A DNA stretch of 64,000 bases from Carallia brachiata (taxonomy: Eukaryota; Streptophyta; Magnoliopsida; Malpighiales; Rhizophoraceae): positions 1,770,193-1,834,192 of the forward strand of contig JADCRB010000025.1 of assembly GCA_021464245.1 (NCBI GenBank), in the 5' to 3' direction. Below the pieces are notes generated by a model. It did no database searches. It saw only the letters and a list, made by a program, of their open reading frames with translations, and was not told where the DNA came from. Within the stretch, counting starts at the first letter, position 1, and the number at the start of each line of letters is the position of its first letter. Position numbers and translations under genes: made by a program. Shown here piece by piece: positions 39,289 through 50,318 of the stretch.

Positions 39289-39574
39289 CAGGGACGAACT
39301 TGCGAACGGGAGCATGGTAGAGATCGGCGGGATCGCAAGAATGCCACTTGCGGAAGCGGTCCTCGAAATCGAGCTCCATGAGATGTCCGGTGACGGAGGT
39401 GACAAGCATGTGGCATGGCTGCCCATTAATGGAGTAACTGAACTCGAAGATCTTGTTGTAGCGGGACCTTCCTTCTCTCACTCTAACCTGGTTCCCGGAC
39501 AATATGCTCGCCACTGATTTCGCCACCGAAGGCTTCTCCGCCACGTTCAAGACATTTATCATTGCCGACGACAT
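18515..39574 (-). CDS. TOP3A: DNA topoisomerase 3-alpha (type IA), 24 exons
   Basis: Single-strand passage topoisomerase that, with RecQ helicase and RMI1, dissolves double Holliday junctions. 908 codons (Arabidopsis protein about 926). Exons: 39574-39287, 38151-37973, 37861-37789, 37550-37428, 37325-37204, 37120-37048, 36952-36836, 36456-36373, 35472-35293, 35214-35086, 34228-34154, 32280-32191, 32057-31953, 29876-29842, 29096-28967, 27410-27358, 27279-27180, 26335-26297, 24215-24137, 23647-23576, 22274-22203, 20597-20433, 19160-19040, 18737-18515. TOPRIM: E13 (NVAEKPS), D120/D122/E124 (DCDREGE). Active tyrosine Y338 in [12 protein letters not shown]-terminus: C4 zinc finger (exons 17-19), CCHC knuckle 762-775, GRF finger (exon 23), second knuckle from C890. 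Exon 17 carries two opposite one-base indels that open stops between them. The exon 8 donor (GTTGGT) is weak. Confidence 0.93.
25320..25995 (-). repeat. GTGTCC-rich dispersed repeat in TOP3A intron 18
   Basis: Ends are rich in 'gtgtccg/cggacac' motifs around an AT-rich core with an (AAT/ATT)n tract at 25757-25811. The right end (about 25920-25995) is the reverse complement, with changes, of the left end of the element at 52295: ACACGAACA...GGATACG...TACGATA. No protein seen. Probably a non-autonomous DNA element; class not determined. Confidence 0.6.
27180..27279 (-). other. TOP3A: TOP3A exon 17: two compensating homopolymer indels
   Basis: Conserved coding passes from EDINAAG to [16 protein letters not shown] only if one base is added in the GGG run at 27240-27242 (a fourth G restores AAG-E). 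After MVL the A9 run at 27184-27192 must lose one A to join exon 18 (DGNFMVGC) in phase. As written, the region between reads TAA within four codons. The net frame over the exon is kept (100 bp, phase 2 in, phase 0 out). Assembly error in homopolymers is the simplest reading. Confidence 0.8.
27849..28173 (-). mobile_element. TRIM (terminal-repeat retrotransposon in miniature) in TOP3A intron 15
   Basis: The element is 325 bp, with two 78-bp terminal direct repeats (27849-27926 and 28096-28173) that share TTAGGTGAGGCCCAGGATAT and nearly all other bases. On the minus strand each starts T(G/A)TTGGA and ends GACA. Directly inside the 5' repeat is TGTTATCAGAGCC, one mismatch from the usual initiator-tRNA-Met primer-binding site. 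Directly before the 3' repeat is the polypurine TGAGGGGGCA. Flanks GGTTT and AGTTT form a 5-bp duplication with one mismatch. It codes for nothing, as expected of a TRIM. Confidence 0.9.
31271..31431 (+). mobile_element. Au-type SINE in TOP3A intron 13, antisense to the gene
   Basis: Contains tRNA-type pol III boxes: A-box near 31308 (TGACCAAGTGG) and B-box GGTTCGAGTTG at 31325-31335. These are followed by phrases typical of the plant Au SINE family: GGTAAGGTTGCAAACAACTGACCC and GCCTCGTGCACTAAGATACCC in spirit and order. The flanks TTTCATCTGTTTCGTCTCTA (31250-31269) and TTTCATCTGTTTCATCTCTA (31432-31451) are a 20-bp target duplication with one mismatch. Confidence 0.88.
32905..33615. repeat. 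GAGCTCG-rich inverted-arm repeat in TOP3A intron 11
   Basis: The left arm (32930-33070) is dense in AGCTCGAGC / GCCGAGCCGAG palindromic phrases. The right arm (33405-33610) carries the same phrases in decayed form (GAGCTCGAATGAG, AGTCGAGCT). The ends TGTAAACAAGCC... and ...GGTTCGTTAACAGCC are loosely inverted. The middle holds a TGGGATTTTGCAATCCCACA hairpin at about 33268-33289. Likely a non-autonomous DNA element; no target duplication found. Confidence 0.5.
39252..39285. repeat. (GA)17 microsatellite at the TOP3A exon 1 donor site
   Basis: On the minus strand exon 1 ends CCTGAG at 39287, and the intron begins GTCTCTCTCT..., so the repeat starts within the 5' splice site. Confidence 0.9.
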
Positions 39575-41699
39575 TTGGTGGGCCGGAAAGGAATTTCTGC
39601 AATTGTGGTGCCGCCGGGAACCAAGGGTTTTTGAGATTCTTTGGAGGGAAAACCAGAGGGAAAAGGACCGCGAGACGTTTACTAGAACTACAAGGCATTT
39701 TTGTCATTTTAGTTTGAATTGTTTTTTTTTTTTTTTTTTAATTTTGGGAAATGCCAGATGCAAATGCAAGTTTCCTCCATTTCACTTCCCTCTTGAACTC
39801 TCTTTCTTTTTTAAAAAATATTGATTTGAAATTTTCCAAAATATTTTGTAATTCAACCAATATATCTTTCAAAATGTTATTTGAATATTATTAATGCTAA
39901 AAAAAAGTTACTAATTTTAGCTTCAATATTACTAAATATTATCTCAACAATCAAAAACAATTACTTATTAACTACTCATTAGTCTCGAAATAAAAATTGC
40001 ATTAATAATTTATTTAATTAAAAACTGCAACATTTTAATTACTCATTAATTTTAAAATAAAAATTGCATTAACAATTTATTCAATAAAAAACAGCAATCT
40101 CTTAATTACTCATTAATTTGGAAATTGAATATTACCTTAACAATTTATACAGTAACATAAAGAGAGTAAGTTCCAATATTATCTGGAGTGAATGAAACAA
40201 CCTAATATATGTACCAAAAAAGAAGCTAAGAAAATTTTCTCTCAGTTTATAATAAGGCAACTTGAAGGATAAATTTATCATATGACTGTAAAATCATCTA
40301 GAGCAAATGAGACAATCTAATATATATACCCAAAAAACAAAAGTTGAGTAAAATTTCTCCATTCTTCCCTATACTTATATCTAAATATTTATGAGATGAG
40401 CATTAATAAAAATTCAATCACAATCGGTAATATGCTTAAAATTAAGAAAATCACCATAAAAATATTACCTTTCAGATTATAATCATTACACTACAACCAA
40501 TATCTAACAGATAATAAAATTTAACACTATTTTGTTGATACTGCCTTTTACATTATAATAATTATAATATTACAATCAAGACATAATAATAACCTAATTC
40601 TGTCATTCAATTAGAATCAATTTATATAATAATTTTTAATTTGAGAAATTGATAAGAAAATTAGATTTGTCTGATTGTACCGTACGCAAATTTGAGTAAA
40701 AATCATAACCATAGCAACAGTCTTATCTCACACTTTTAAAAGTGATTTAATTATTCGAAACCACTATAATTGTTGTATGAATAATGAATAATTAATCAAT
40801 AAAACGTAATCACTAAAATTGTCAATGTTAAAGGTCAATTTAATTTCTGAAAATCACAATCGCCACAAAAAAATGTTTCAATTTGTATAGGCTAATCATT
40901 ATTTGAACCAAATTATTATCATTAATTAATTATTTATTCTCCTCCCACCATTTCTGTCTACAAATCAATTCCTTTCTCAATTTCACAAGCACTATAGGTA
41001 TTGTTTAATCAAGGTTTTAAGAACTGAATCAATTATTGAACTAAAAAGTTTAGAGGTTTAAAGTTCAACTAATTTAACTGCGATTAAATCGGTAAAACTA
41101 GTATTTAATATTAAAATATATAAAAATTAATTATTTATATACATTATATGTAAACTATTAATATAAAAAATGTCATATTATATAAGATATAAGTATTATA
41201 TATATATATATATATGTATATAGATTTGATGTTTATTATTTACAATTTGTGTAAAGTAAGATTTAAAAATTAATATGTTAATATATTAATGTATATAAAT
41301 AAATCAAACAAAAAGATAATTTAAAAAAAAAATTATACATGAGTTTAAAACTTTATTTAAATTATATATTTCATATTTATGTTCCACATAAAGTGATATA
41401 GAGTTTTAATAAAAGATAATAGAAGTTTAAAAAAAATTATATTTTAGAAACAATATGTATATAAAATATTAACTTTTATATTCTTTAATCATATTATAAT
41501 TATTATATTTAACAAAATATATGCTCAAAGTATTAATTTGCTTTATTCTTAAATAACAATTCATTTCCCAATGAGTTGTATTGTAATTGGTATACTTTTG
41601 ATTTAATGCAAAGAGTTTTGAAATTGGTAAACAATTAATGTAAAATTTATTACTATTTTTGTTCTCAACGTACGCCTTAAATCAATGCATTTTCCACGC
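39575..41699. other. Intergenic upstream of TOP3A; 67-bp tandem repeats
   Basis: Promoter-side DNA of TOP3A to about 39720, a T run at 39721-39739, then AT-rich DNA. Three copies of a ~67-bp unit starting TTAA(C/T)TACTCATTA lie at 39968, 40035 and 40102. Two copies of a ~117-bp phrase (CAACCTAATATATGTACC / CAATCTAATATATATACC) lie near 40198 and 40312. TA repeats lie at 41193-41215. No gene seen. Confidence 0.6.
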
Positions 41700-42200
41700 G
41701 GGATAAGGATTTTTTTAGTCCTAAACTTTTAGGTTTTTTTACGTTTGAGTCCTAAACTTTTTTGACATTTCATTTGAGTCCTAAACTTTTTGATTTTCTA
41801 CCAATTTAGCCCCTCTGTTTAACAAAAGTGATCAATCTATTAAAAAATAATTTTAACTTTACAAAAAATTATTTAAAAAAGATTAAATATATGAATTGAA
41901 TGTCTTTTCTATAAAAAAATATACATGTTGCCTATTTAATTCGTATATTTGTTGATTAAAAAAATATTTAATATGCATATTTTGTTGATGAAAAAAATAT
42001 TTAACTCATGTATTTAAGCTTTTTTAAATGATTTTTATTAAATTAAACTCACTTATTAATAGATTGACTACTTTTCGTAATTTAAAGGATTGATATAGTA
42101 AAAAATTAAAAGATTTAGGACTCAAATGAAATGTTAAAAAGGTTTAGAACTCAAACGTAAAAAAATCTAAAGGTTTAGGACTTTAAAAATATTTATCCCT
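41700..42200. mobile_element. Non-autonomous Mutator-type element (MITE) with 9-bp target duplication
   Basis: The 501-bp element begins GGGATAAGGATTTTTTTAGT and ends with the near inverse (ACTTTAAAAATATTTATCCCT). The arms extend well over 100 bp, including TTTTTTTACGTTTGAGTCC against its complement and CAATCTATTA-type inner blocks. It is flanked by TTTCCACGC at 41691-41699 and 42201-42209, a perfect 9-bp duplication, the length typical of Mutator. No transposase inside. Confidence 0.88.
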
Positions 42201-43133
42201 TTTCCACGCCATTTGGTATCCAAAGCAGTGAAATTTCATTTTATGTTTCAATTTTATTGGCAGCGTGGTGCATTTTAGAGGTGCCACATCACCCTCGTCC
42301 ATTGAGTCGACTGAAATTACCAGTCCAGTTCACTGATGTCTGGTTGGACTAGTTGGTTTTTCGGTTTTTCTACCGGTTCTTTAACACCCCGGCCTTTTCA
42401 CTCAACTGGTCCGAACCATGAACCAATTCCCAATTTTTTTTTGTTGAATCGGCCGATCCAATCCGATTCTCAAACCTATGTGTTGAATCACAAATCTACC
42501 AACCATACTACAAATCAAGGTAAGATCTTCTTACAAGTTAAAGTAAATTTTTAAGTTTTAATTTTCATTATTCTCTTTTTCTTTTAAATGTATTGTAGAT
42601 TGTATATTAAAAAGAAAGTCTAAGAATGATTGTATTCGAGACAGATTGAGATCAAAAGCATGAAGTGCATATTCAAACAATGATAAGAGAGTAATTATAG
42701 CATGATTATCATATTTCTAGGTTTTTACATTTTCAATTGTATATAACATTTTTTATTTTGACATTCATTTATGGATGTAGTTTAAAAGAAAGTCTAAGAA
42801 TATAACATGACTATACTTTTTGGGGTTTTCACATTTTCAATTGTATATAATATTTTTAGTTTTAATATTCATTTCTATATACAGTCAAAGCTTAGTCTTT
42901 TTTTTTTTTTAGTTTTAATATTGCAAAATTTGTTGCTTTAAATAAAATTACGTAAAAAAATATTTAATTTGCACGAAATACGGACTACATCTTAATTTGA
43001 TAGTATAATTCCTTCTAATATTTAGAAAGATTGACTTGCAAAAGATAGATTGTGTGACTAATTTGTGAATTACTCTAGTTTAGGCAAACTAAATATCATT
43101 CATTTGTTTTATCCCAACGAATTGAAGAGTTGA
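42201..43133. other. Intergenic, no gene recognised
   Basis: AT-rich DNA. A repeated phrase (TTTCACATTTTCAATTGTATATAA) occurs near 42725 and 42828, so part of the stretch is an internal duplication of about 100 bp. An open frame at 42336-42554 (+) shows no recognisable feature. Confidence 0.45.
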
Positions 43134-43180
43134 TTTTTTTTTTTATCCCACAGAAAAGATTTCATTCAACTATTCAAAAG

Positions 43181-44860
43181 TCATACATCATTATCAATGA
43201 TAGAAAAAGCTGAAACAAAGCTTTGTCTATTCCAATAACATTCATCACAATGAACAAGAGCTTTTTTTGCTAGAAGGTATGCTGCTTCACTGTATTGCAG
43301 ACCCACATAGACAACACCAAAAGAGTCCAAGGCATTAGACATAACAAGCACATCTTCTACAAAATGACCCATCTGGGAGTCTTCCTTAGTAGCAAAGCTT
43401 ATGGCTTATACAGCAACTTGACGATTTGATTCTACGACTATATGTGGGACTTTATTGCCATCCCGATGGCTAGCATCTTTAGAATTATCAGAGAGAAGTT
43501 ACCCACCATTCCTATAGAGAAAACTAGTTGGAGAGATCCCATATGATCTCAAAAAATGCATCCTATACTTCCACTAGTATCACCAACAGCTGCATCAGTA
43601 TTGGCTTTGACAACACTATTAGGTGGGGCTTGCCATCTTTGAGGATTAGTAGCTTGTGAAAATGCGGAGAAGAGAGCAGTAGCCTCTTTATAATATGAAT
43701 AAAGCCAAAATGCCATATCAATCACCATTACTGGCTCCAAAAAATTTTTCTCTATAAGCGGTAGATTCCTAGCTCTCCAAATACCCCATGCCAACATTGC
43801 TACTTGCTTCATCGCCTCAATAAGCATTCTCTCCCTCAACATTTTGAGCCACTCCAAAATGTCTTCAACAATAGAATCCCAAGTCTACAGGCCAAGGAGG
43901 CTTAGCAACCATACTTCTGACACCCATAGACATGTGAGAAGGGCATGGCATATTGTTTCTTGAGCCGTTCCATACCTAGGACAACACTGATCCATTGGAA
44001 TCTACCTTTGATTGAGAATCACATGTGTTGGCAAATAACTTTTACAAGCTCTCCAGACGAAATGATGAACTTTACCCATAATCTTGAAATTTCAGAGGGC
44101 TTTCCACCAAGCAGAATTACTCCCATCATTGTTGGTAGATGGTAATGAAGATAGATCAATGGTTTAAGCCAATCAATATGCACTTTTTACCGTATATTGG
44201 CCATAACGATCAAAGTGCCATATTAATTTGTCTTTTGAGCTTCTACAATTGATAGGAATGGAAAGCATCTTAGCACTTTCAAATGGCATAAAGATTTATT
44301 GAACTAGGCCTACCATTTAGTGTCCAGATCTATGAGTGTTTCCACCAAATCAAATTGCAATTGGACTTTTAGAAATAACACTTTGAAGCCATCTTGATTT
44401 GGGAACCAAGGGTTAATCCATATGTGAATAGATTGTCCATTTCCCAGCCGCCATAGAGAGTCATTCTCCACCAAAATTTTTATTAGTGAAATGCTCCTTT
44501 ATACATAACTTTAAGATAATCCCAATTCTGCCTCAAGGAAGCCATAATCTAGATAGTACTTTACTTTATAGACTTGAGACATCAAGGAATCTGAATTAGT
44601 AAGCAATCTCCACGCCTATTTACCCAGTATTGCCAAATTAAATTAGTAAAAACCTCTAAACCCCAATCCACTATAATCTTTTGGTTGAATTTTCTTAGAA
44701 TTACCTTTGCTACTCCACCAAAAACAATTCACTGTAAGAGCAATATCACTACAAAGAGACTTCAAAAATTGAAAGCAACTCATAGCATATGTAAGGATGG
44801 CTTGTTCCACTGCTGTAATAAGGACGTCTTTGCCAGCCCTTGATAAATTCTTCACATTTC
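43181..44860 (-). pseudogene. LINE ORF2 C-terminus: zf-RVT-like and RNase H-like remnant
   Basis: The segment at 44643-44855 (SRAGKDVLITAVEQAILTYAM...FWW) is the conserved block after plant LINE RTs. The segment at 43549-43857 ends KANTDAAVGDTSGSIGCIF, the RVT_3/RNase H start. 43181-43372 continues the RNase H-like end. Broken by many stops. Confidence 0.75.
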
Positions 44861-45089
44861 ATTCTTCTAATCTCTTATGGATTCGATCTAACACCATAGC
44901 AAAAACTTGACATTTAGAGCAACCAATGAACATCGGTAACCCCAAAAAACTACGGTGACTTTTTGTAGTTGAAACTCTAAAACAATTCTAAATTACACCT
45001 CCATTTGCTGTTTGCACATTGTGACTATAAGAAAGCATAGTTTTCGCCATATTTATTTGCTGTCTAGAAGCCTGCTTATACTAGTAAAT

Positions 45090-45620
45090 GACCCACTTAA
45101 TAGATTGACAAGCCTCAATAAAAGCTTTAGCAAATAATAAACTATCATCTGCAAAGAAAAGATGGGTAATAACAGGGGCTTATCTGCAGATCTGAATGCC
45201 ACCATTTCTTCCAGCAATAACAACTTGTGAAATTAACACTGAAAAACCTTTCGCACATAAGAAGAAGAAGTAAGGAGAGAGGCGATTGCCTTGCCTCAAT
45301 CCTCTAAAAGGATGGAAAGGTTTCCAAGAAATAGAGTTAACCAGACAGTGGAGACACACCTCATAATAAGTTGCACCCAGTCACTTGAAAAACCCATCTT
45401 GAGCATCATTTGCTCCAAATACCCCCATTCCACTCTGTCATATGTCTTGCTCATGTCAAGCTTAAGCACCATACGGCCTTTTGGCCTTGAATAATGATGT
45501 TGTAAGTGGTGCAAAATCTCAAAAGCTACCAAAACATTATCTGTTATAAGTCGTCATATAACAAAAGCACTTTGGGGCTTTGAAATAATGTTAGGTAAGA
45601 TAGACTCTAATCTATTAGTT
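45090..45620 (-). pseudogene. LINE reverse transcriptase remnant
   Basis: LKLDMSKTYDRVEW (about 45420-45465) is the RT motif with the first catalytic aspartate. The FADD motif (FFADDSLLFA) lies at about 45135-45165, with TTTGCAGATGAT at 45145-45156. Stops separate these blocks. Confidence 0.85.
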
Positions 45621-46424
45621 ATTGTCTTTGTAACAAGTTTGAAAATAATATTACATAAGCTAATTGGTCTGAAGTCCTCACAAGTTTTGGGGGTAGCAAC
45701 TTTTTGGAATGAGGCATATATATGTGAGATTGAGATGGCTAGGATCCTCTTTGTTATTCAAAATTCCCAACACTTGCTTGAGTACATTTTTCCCCAATAA
45801 TATGCCGACATAATTGATAAATAAAAAGTGGGCATACTATCAGGTCCTAGTGCTTTGGTGGGATGTATTTGACTCAAAGCTTAGGCGACTTTTTCTCTAG
45901 TAAAACTTCGACCCCACCAAGAATTCATGTCACCGGTCACTCTAGGCTCAATGGCATCCAAAACAGGTTGTAAATGAGGGTGACCTTGTGAAGAGAACAA
46001 GTCTTTAAAATACGTTGTGATAGTGGAAGCCAAACCTTCATCCGAATCCACAAAGGTGTCATGTTCATCTTTAATTTAGTAAATAAAATTTTTCTTTTTC
46101 TGTTGGCTAGCTGATGTGTGAAAAAATTTTGTATTTTTGTCACCTTCTCTAAGTTAAGACACTTTGGACCTTTGTGCCCACATCAATTACTCCCTCCGAA
46201 TTAATTCATCCATCTCAATTTTTTTTTTTGAGCAGTAATATTCTCCACAGATGGTGATAGAGACTTCAACTCTTGTTGTTGTTTTCAAAGGTCCCTTAAC
46301 CGAATATTCATGTAACCAAACTGTTGTTTTTCCTATTGTTTCAAAGCAAACCCACACTTGTTCAGTAAAAGCAGCACTTGGGGCTCAGCATGATTATATT
46401 TAGTCTTCCTCCATGCCTCCTCAA

Positions 46425-46811
46425 TCACCAAAGTACAAGAGGAATCTTGCAACCAGATTTGTTCAAATTTAAAGGCTTGCGATTTGGCTTAATAGGCAAA
46501 GAACGCACCTCAATCTCAACTTTAATTGGATTATAGTTTGAACCGAAGCGCGACGAGTGATTAGCCTTAACATATGAAAAAAGATCCAGCAAAGATGGTA
46601 AAGCAAAAGATTTATCAAACTTTTTTTGTATATTCCCTTCTCCCACTCTGTCGTTGGACCAAGTAAAGTCATATCCCTTGGCAACAATTTTCGACAGGTG
46701 AAAATTCTCCACAGTAATTCTGAATTCTTTCATAACTTCTGCAAGTCTAAGACGTCCTCCTTTTTTCTCAGTGGCATATATGATCTCATTAAAATCCCCC
46801 CACAAAGCCAT
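46425..46811 (-). pseudogene. LINE endonuclease-like segment
   Basis: WGDFNEI, followed later by YDFTWSND, is the exonuclease/endonuclease/phosphatase pattern of plant L1 ORF2 endonucleases, which nick target DNA. It is interrupted on both sides. Confidence 0.75.
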
Positions 46812-47589
46812 AGGAACTCAGGCTACAACTTTAGATATCTCAATAATACCTATGTAAGACATTTATCATCAGAGTCCGGCCACCCATAAATTCCCGTAAT
46901 GCGCCACAACAAAGCCTGATTGCCATTGGACACAGTAGTAAAAGCTTATTCAATCTATTTACTACACGAGGTGACCCCCAGGCCCCGACAGTTCCAGCAT
47001 ATAGTTTTTATGGCGTCCAATGGGGCTGTATAGTTGCCTCTGTCGATATCTTCAATAATGATTGCATGAGCCATTCAGTAGGGAATTGGGGATGTTTTGA
47101 AATTCTGATGGGATCCTCTTGTATATGAACCCCTTCATCCTCTGTGGTCTTCCATTTTGCTCGTTTTTGTTTAGAATTGCTAGAGCACAACCCACTTATC
47201 GTCGGCCTATGCCTACGATATTTTTTACTGTGAACACCTGCAATAGCTAAAAAATCGAGCTAATTGATGATAGATTGGGCTTTTCCACTAGCTGGTAGTG
47301 GATAAACATTCTCTATGGACTTCTTTAAAGGTCCAAAATTAGAGTTCAAACGCGGAAAAAATTCTGCTTGAAGAGATTTAGTAGGAGAAGGATCTTCGTC
47401 TAAAAATTTATGAGAGTTGCCTGTGTGCTTAGTCATAATCTCCAAATTCTGTCTGTCCTCAATCGGCGGAGCTTAGTGCACACCCGAAACTGCCGACTCT
47501 TGCAATTAGACCTCATCAAAATCACGAAATAAACTGTCGGCAGTTTCTATATTCTGCTCAGGCACAACAACTGAATCCAAAAAAGTAGC

Positions 47590-48500
47590 CTAAAAATTTG
47601 TCGCATGTTCATTCAAAACTGACTGCTTTGGGTTCGTGTTTTTCCCACTCGATTCAAAAACTCCCACTGTTGAACCTACCGGCGATGTTCCCTCAGCCAT
47701 TGAGAATGGTGGTACCTGACCTCTTATGCCTTGATTGGAATCTAGCATCACCATCGTTCTTTTCATTGGAGAAGCTCTAAAAAATTCCCCATAATTATGA
47801 ATTTGGAGACTGCTCGAAGGATTCCCATCTTCTTCATCCTCATACAAGTCACAATCTCTATAACATGACCTGAACAACCACATATGTAGCAAAAGTTAAG
47901 AAGCTTTTCATATTTGAAATATATCCATACCTTGGAGCCATCTTGTTGTTGCACCCAAGTACCCCTCAAAAGCGGATTTCAAACGTCAATTCGTACAAGA
48001 AACATAAGATATCTTTCCACTCTCCCAATCCTGGACGCATCCACCTCCTGAAATTCTCCAATCTGTTTCCCCAATGCTTTTACTATTGTAATAGATATCA
48101 CATTAAAATGGAGATCATAAGCATGAACCCAAAAAGAACTCCAGAATAGTTGGACATTCGACATTTGTTCATTGCCTATCATTTCCTGAAGAAGTACCAG
48201 TTGCTTATCAAAATTCCAAAGGCCATTGTTAAGGACACAGCGCTTATCCCTAGTATTGGAGAATTGGAAACAGAACAGATTGTTGGCAACCTCTTTAGCT
48301 TCCACAGTCGCTTTCGGCTTGCAGATCAATTTTATTGTTTGGAATAATGCTTTAACATTAAAAAACTTTTCTGTCCATAAACTTTCCAAAAAGGAGAAAG
48401 AGACTTGTTTACCCTGAATTGGATCAATCTCACCCTCTCCAACATCCACCGTGTCGTTCATATCTACAGCCATAACACCACTCACCAATCTTGAAAACAA
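47590..48500 (-). pseudogene. LINE ORF1 remnant (DUF4283 and CCHC zinc knuckle)
   Basis: The open frame 47979-48500 has the DUF4283 pattern (FSNTRDKRCVLNNGLWNFDKQLVLL, then FWVHAYDLHFNVI...ALGKQIGEF). The next frame (47763-47969) has KYEKLLNFCYICGCSGH, a C-x2-C-x4-H zinc knuckle that lacks a clean last Cys. A frameshift near 47970 splits them. In plant LINEs this protein binds the element RNA. Confidence 0.8.
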
Positions 48501-49928
48501 AGAAACAGGACTATAAGAAAGACTAAAAAGTAAGACCTGTGCAGGCTAAAGAGGAACGGAAGTGATTCTTTAATTAATAGAGAGACAAACACCTATGAAA
48601 GGATGAAGAAAGCCTGTAGTTAGCAGGACAGAGCTCCCATGACGAGGAGAGATGTTAGTTTCGTATAATTATAGTGGGATGGCATTAGATAGAACTATTA
48701 CTTAAATGTCATTTGCAATTCAAATTAAGTGGGAAAAGTATTAGTTGCTGATAGTAAGAATAATTCTAATTTAATGGTTGAATTTTATTTATTTTAATTC
48801 AAAGTATGAACATTGAACTTTTTTTTTTTTTTATGTTACAAGGAACATTGAATCTTTAAAAAGAAAAAAAAATACCAACTATATTAGCGAATGGTGATTG
48901 TAGTTGGCAAAAAATAAATATAAGGTTAAAGATAATTTTATGCTTCTCTAATTAAAGCCTTTATTAATATTTATGTTTTAAAAATTATTTTTTAAAAAAT
49001 GTCACATCATCATATAAGCGCGACGTGGCAGTCCACATGACTATAATTAATGAAAAGTTAACAGAAAGAATAAAGATAAATATTATAAAAAAATCATAAA
49101 ATTTTATGAAAATTAGTAAATTTTAAAATGACGTTAATTTCACCTAAAATTTAATTTTAAAAATTAAAAATAAAATTATAAATATCCCTTGCAACATCAA
49201 CAAAAAAAAATTAATTCATAAGAAATTGTACAAACAAAAATTATACAATATACCATCGCTTTAACGAAAAAGGAGCATATGTGTTGACCAATATAACGGG
49301 AACATTGCGAACAAGGAGTGAAAACTGCAGGTGATTTCTTGCTCTCTTTTTTTTTGTGCCCTCTAGCGTAAATTCGTTTGTTGTTTATAAAATATTTTAC
49401 ATCAAAAAATTTTACAAATTTTTCACCGTTTATTTTATAAAAAATATTTTATATAAGTAAAATTTAAGAAAAATTTTTAAATTTTCAAGTAAAATAACTT
49501 CTCTTTTTACAGAACTAAAATTATTTTTTTTAAGAAAACACAAACTATATTATAAATAAGTAATAAAAAATTATTATTTTTATTATAAATATTTTTTTTA
49601 TAAATATTTTATAAATATAAATTATCTTACAATAAATAAAAGAAACTTAATCAGAATCATAATTGTCAGCGGCCGAATAACCGTGAGCTGGAATCGTCGG
49701 TGCGTCGCCTCTGACTAGAAACGCATGCCACCCATGGGGTTCACAGAGAAAGAGTGGGCAATGATAAAAAAGAACAAAAAAAAAAAAATCTAAGAATAGC
49801 AGAAATGGATATATTATCGAATAGGAAATGAGATGCCAAATATCCATTTCTTTGCTTGACTCCAATTTCCTCTAGACTCTTCCATTCAAATTCACACGCG
49901 CAGCGCATCGTTTCGTCTAAGTTCCTTG
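48501..49928. other. Intergenic upstream of inhibitor-3
   Basis: Possible 5' end of the LINE to about 48660, then AT-rich DNA with a micro-insertion at 48818-48842. From about 49640 base composition rises and this is probably promoter and 5' UTR of the inhibitor-3 gene. No other gene seen. Confidence 0.5.
48818..48842 (-). repeat. Micro-insertion: T run plus ATGTTACAAG between 10-bp repeats
   Basis: GAACATTGAA occurs at 48808-48817 and 48843-48852; between them are 25 bp that read CTTGTAACAT followed by poly(A) on the minus strand. Confidence 0.55.
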
Positions 49929-50318
49929 ATGTCCCGTTCAACAAGCAACGCCGCCGCCGCAATGAGACCGGCGGCGACGTCGTCTTCGGCCACCGCAGCC
50001 TCCGTCACCACCACCATCACCCTCGAAAACCCCGCTCAACGTCAACAGCAGGAGCAGCCGCAAACCTTAGTTCTGCGGTTGAATCGAAAGCAGAAGAAGA
50101 AGGTGTCGTGGACGAAAGGCACCATAGACAATGAGTTTATGCAGAAGAGGAGCTCCAAAATTTGCTGCATCTTCCACAAGGACAAGCCCTTCGACGAGGA
50201 CGACAGCGACGATGATGATGATGATGATCACGACGATCATCATCACCATCGTCACGGTCATGATCATCGCCAATCTGACGGTGCCTCTTCCTCGAAGGAC
50301 ACCGGCTGTGGGGTTTGA
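49929..50318 (+). CDS. INH3: Type 1 protein phosphatase inhibitor-3 (PPP1R11/YPI1 family)
   Basis: Small acidic regulator of protein phosphatase 1, nuclear in Arabidopsis. The single exon encodes 129 residues. I start at the ATG at 49929; the open frame reaches three bases further only through a TTG. The family core is intact: [20 protein letters not shown] (residues 56-75) then [13 protein letters not shown] (58-61) is the RVxF-type PP1 docking motif, and the Cys pair 79-80 is conserved. The N-terminus is Ala/Ser/Thr-rich and disordered. The tail (about 87-115) is a run of Asp then His residues from GAT/CAT repeats. The C-terminus ends TGCGV. No neighbour shares its function. In Arabidopsis the homologue, as I recall, is on chromosome 2, so its place here is lineage-specific. 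Confidence 0.93.
   Translation: MSRSTSNAAAAMRPAATSSSATAASVTTTITLENPAQRQQQEQPQTLVLRLNRKQKKKVSWTKGTIDNEFMQKRSSKICCIFHKDKPFDEDDSDDDDDDDHDDHHHHRHGHDHRQSDGASSSKDTGCGV

Larger units (their letters stand above)
43134..48500 (-). mobile_element. Decayed L1-type LINE (non-LTR retrotransposon)
   Basis: In minus-strand order: a DUF4283-type ORF1 with a CCHC knuckle, an endonuclease-like segment, reverse transcriptase with FADD, a zf-RVT-like part and an RNase H domain, ending in a poly(A) tail (T run at 43134-43144). This is the full domain order of plant L1 elements over about 5.4 kb, but with many stops and shifts. The 5' end is placed at the ORF1 start; true target duplications were not found. Confidence 0.88.

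Noticed and set aside
46205..46235. T run with GAGCA as a further micro-insertion
   Set aside because: No direct repeat flanks; it lies inside the LINE.
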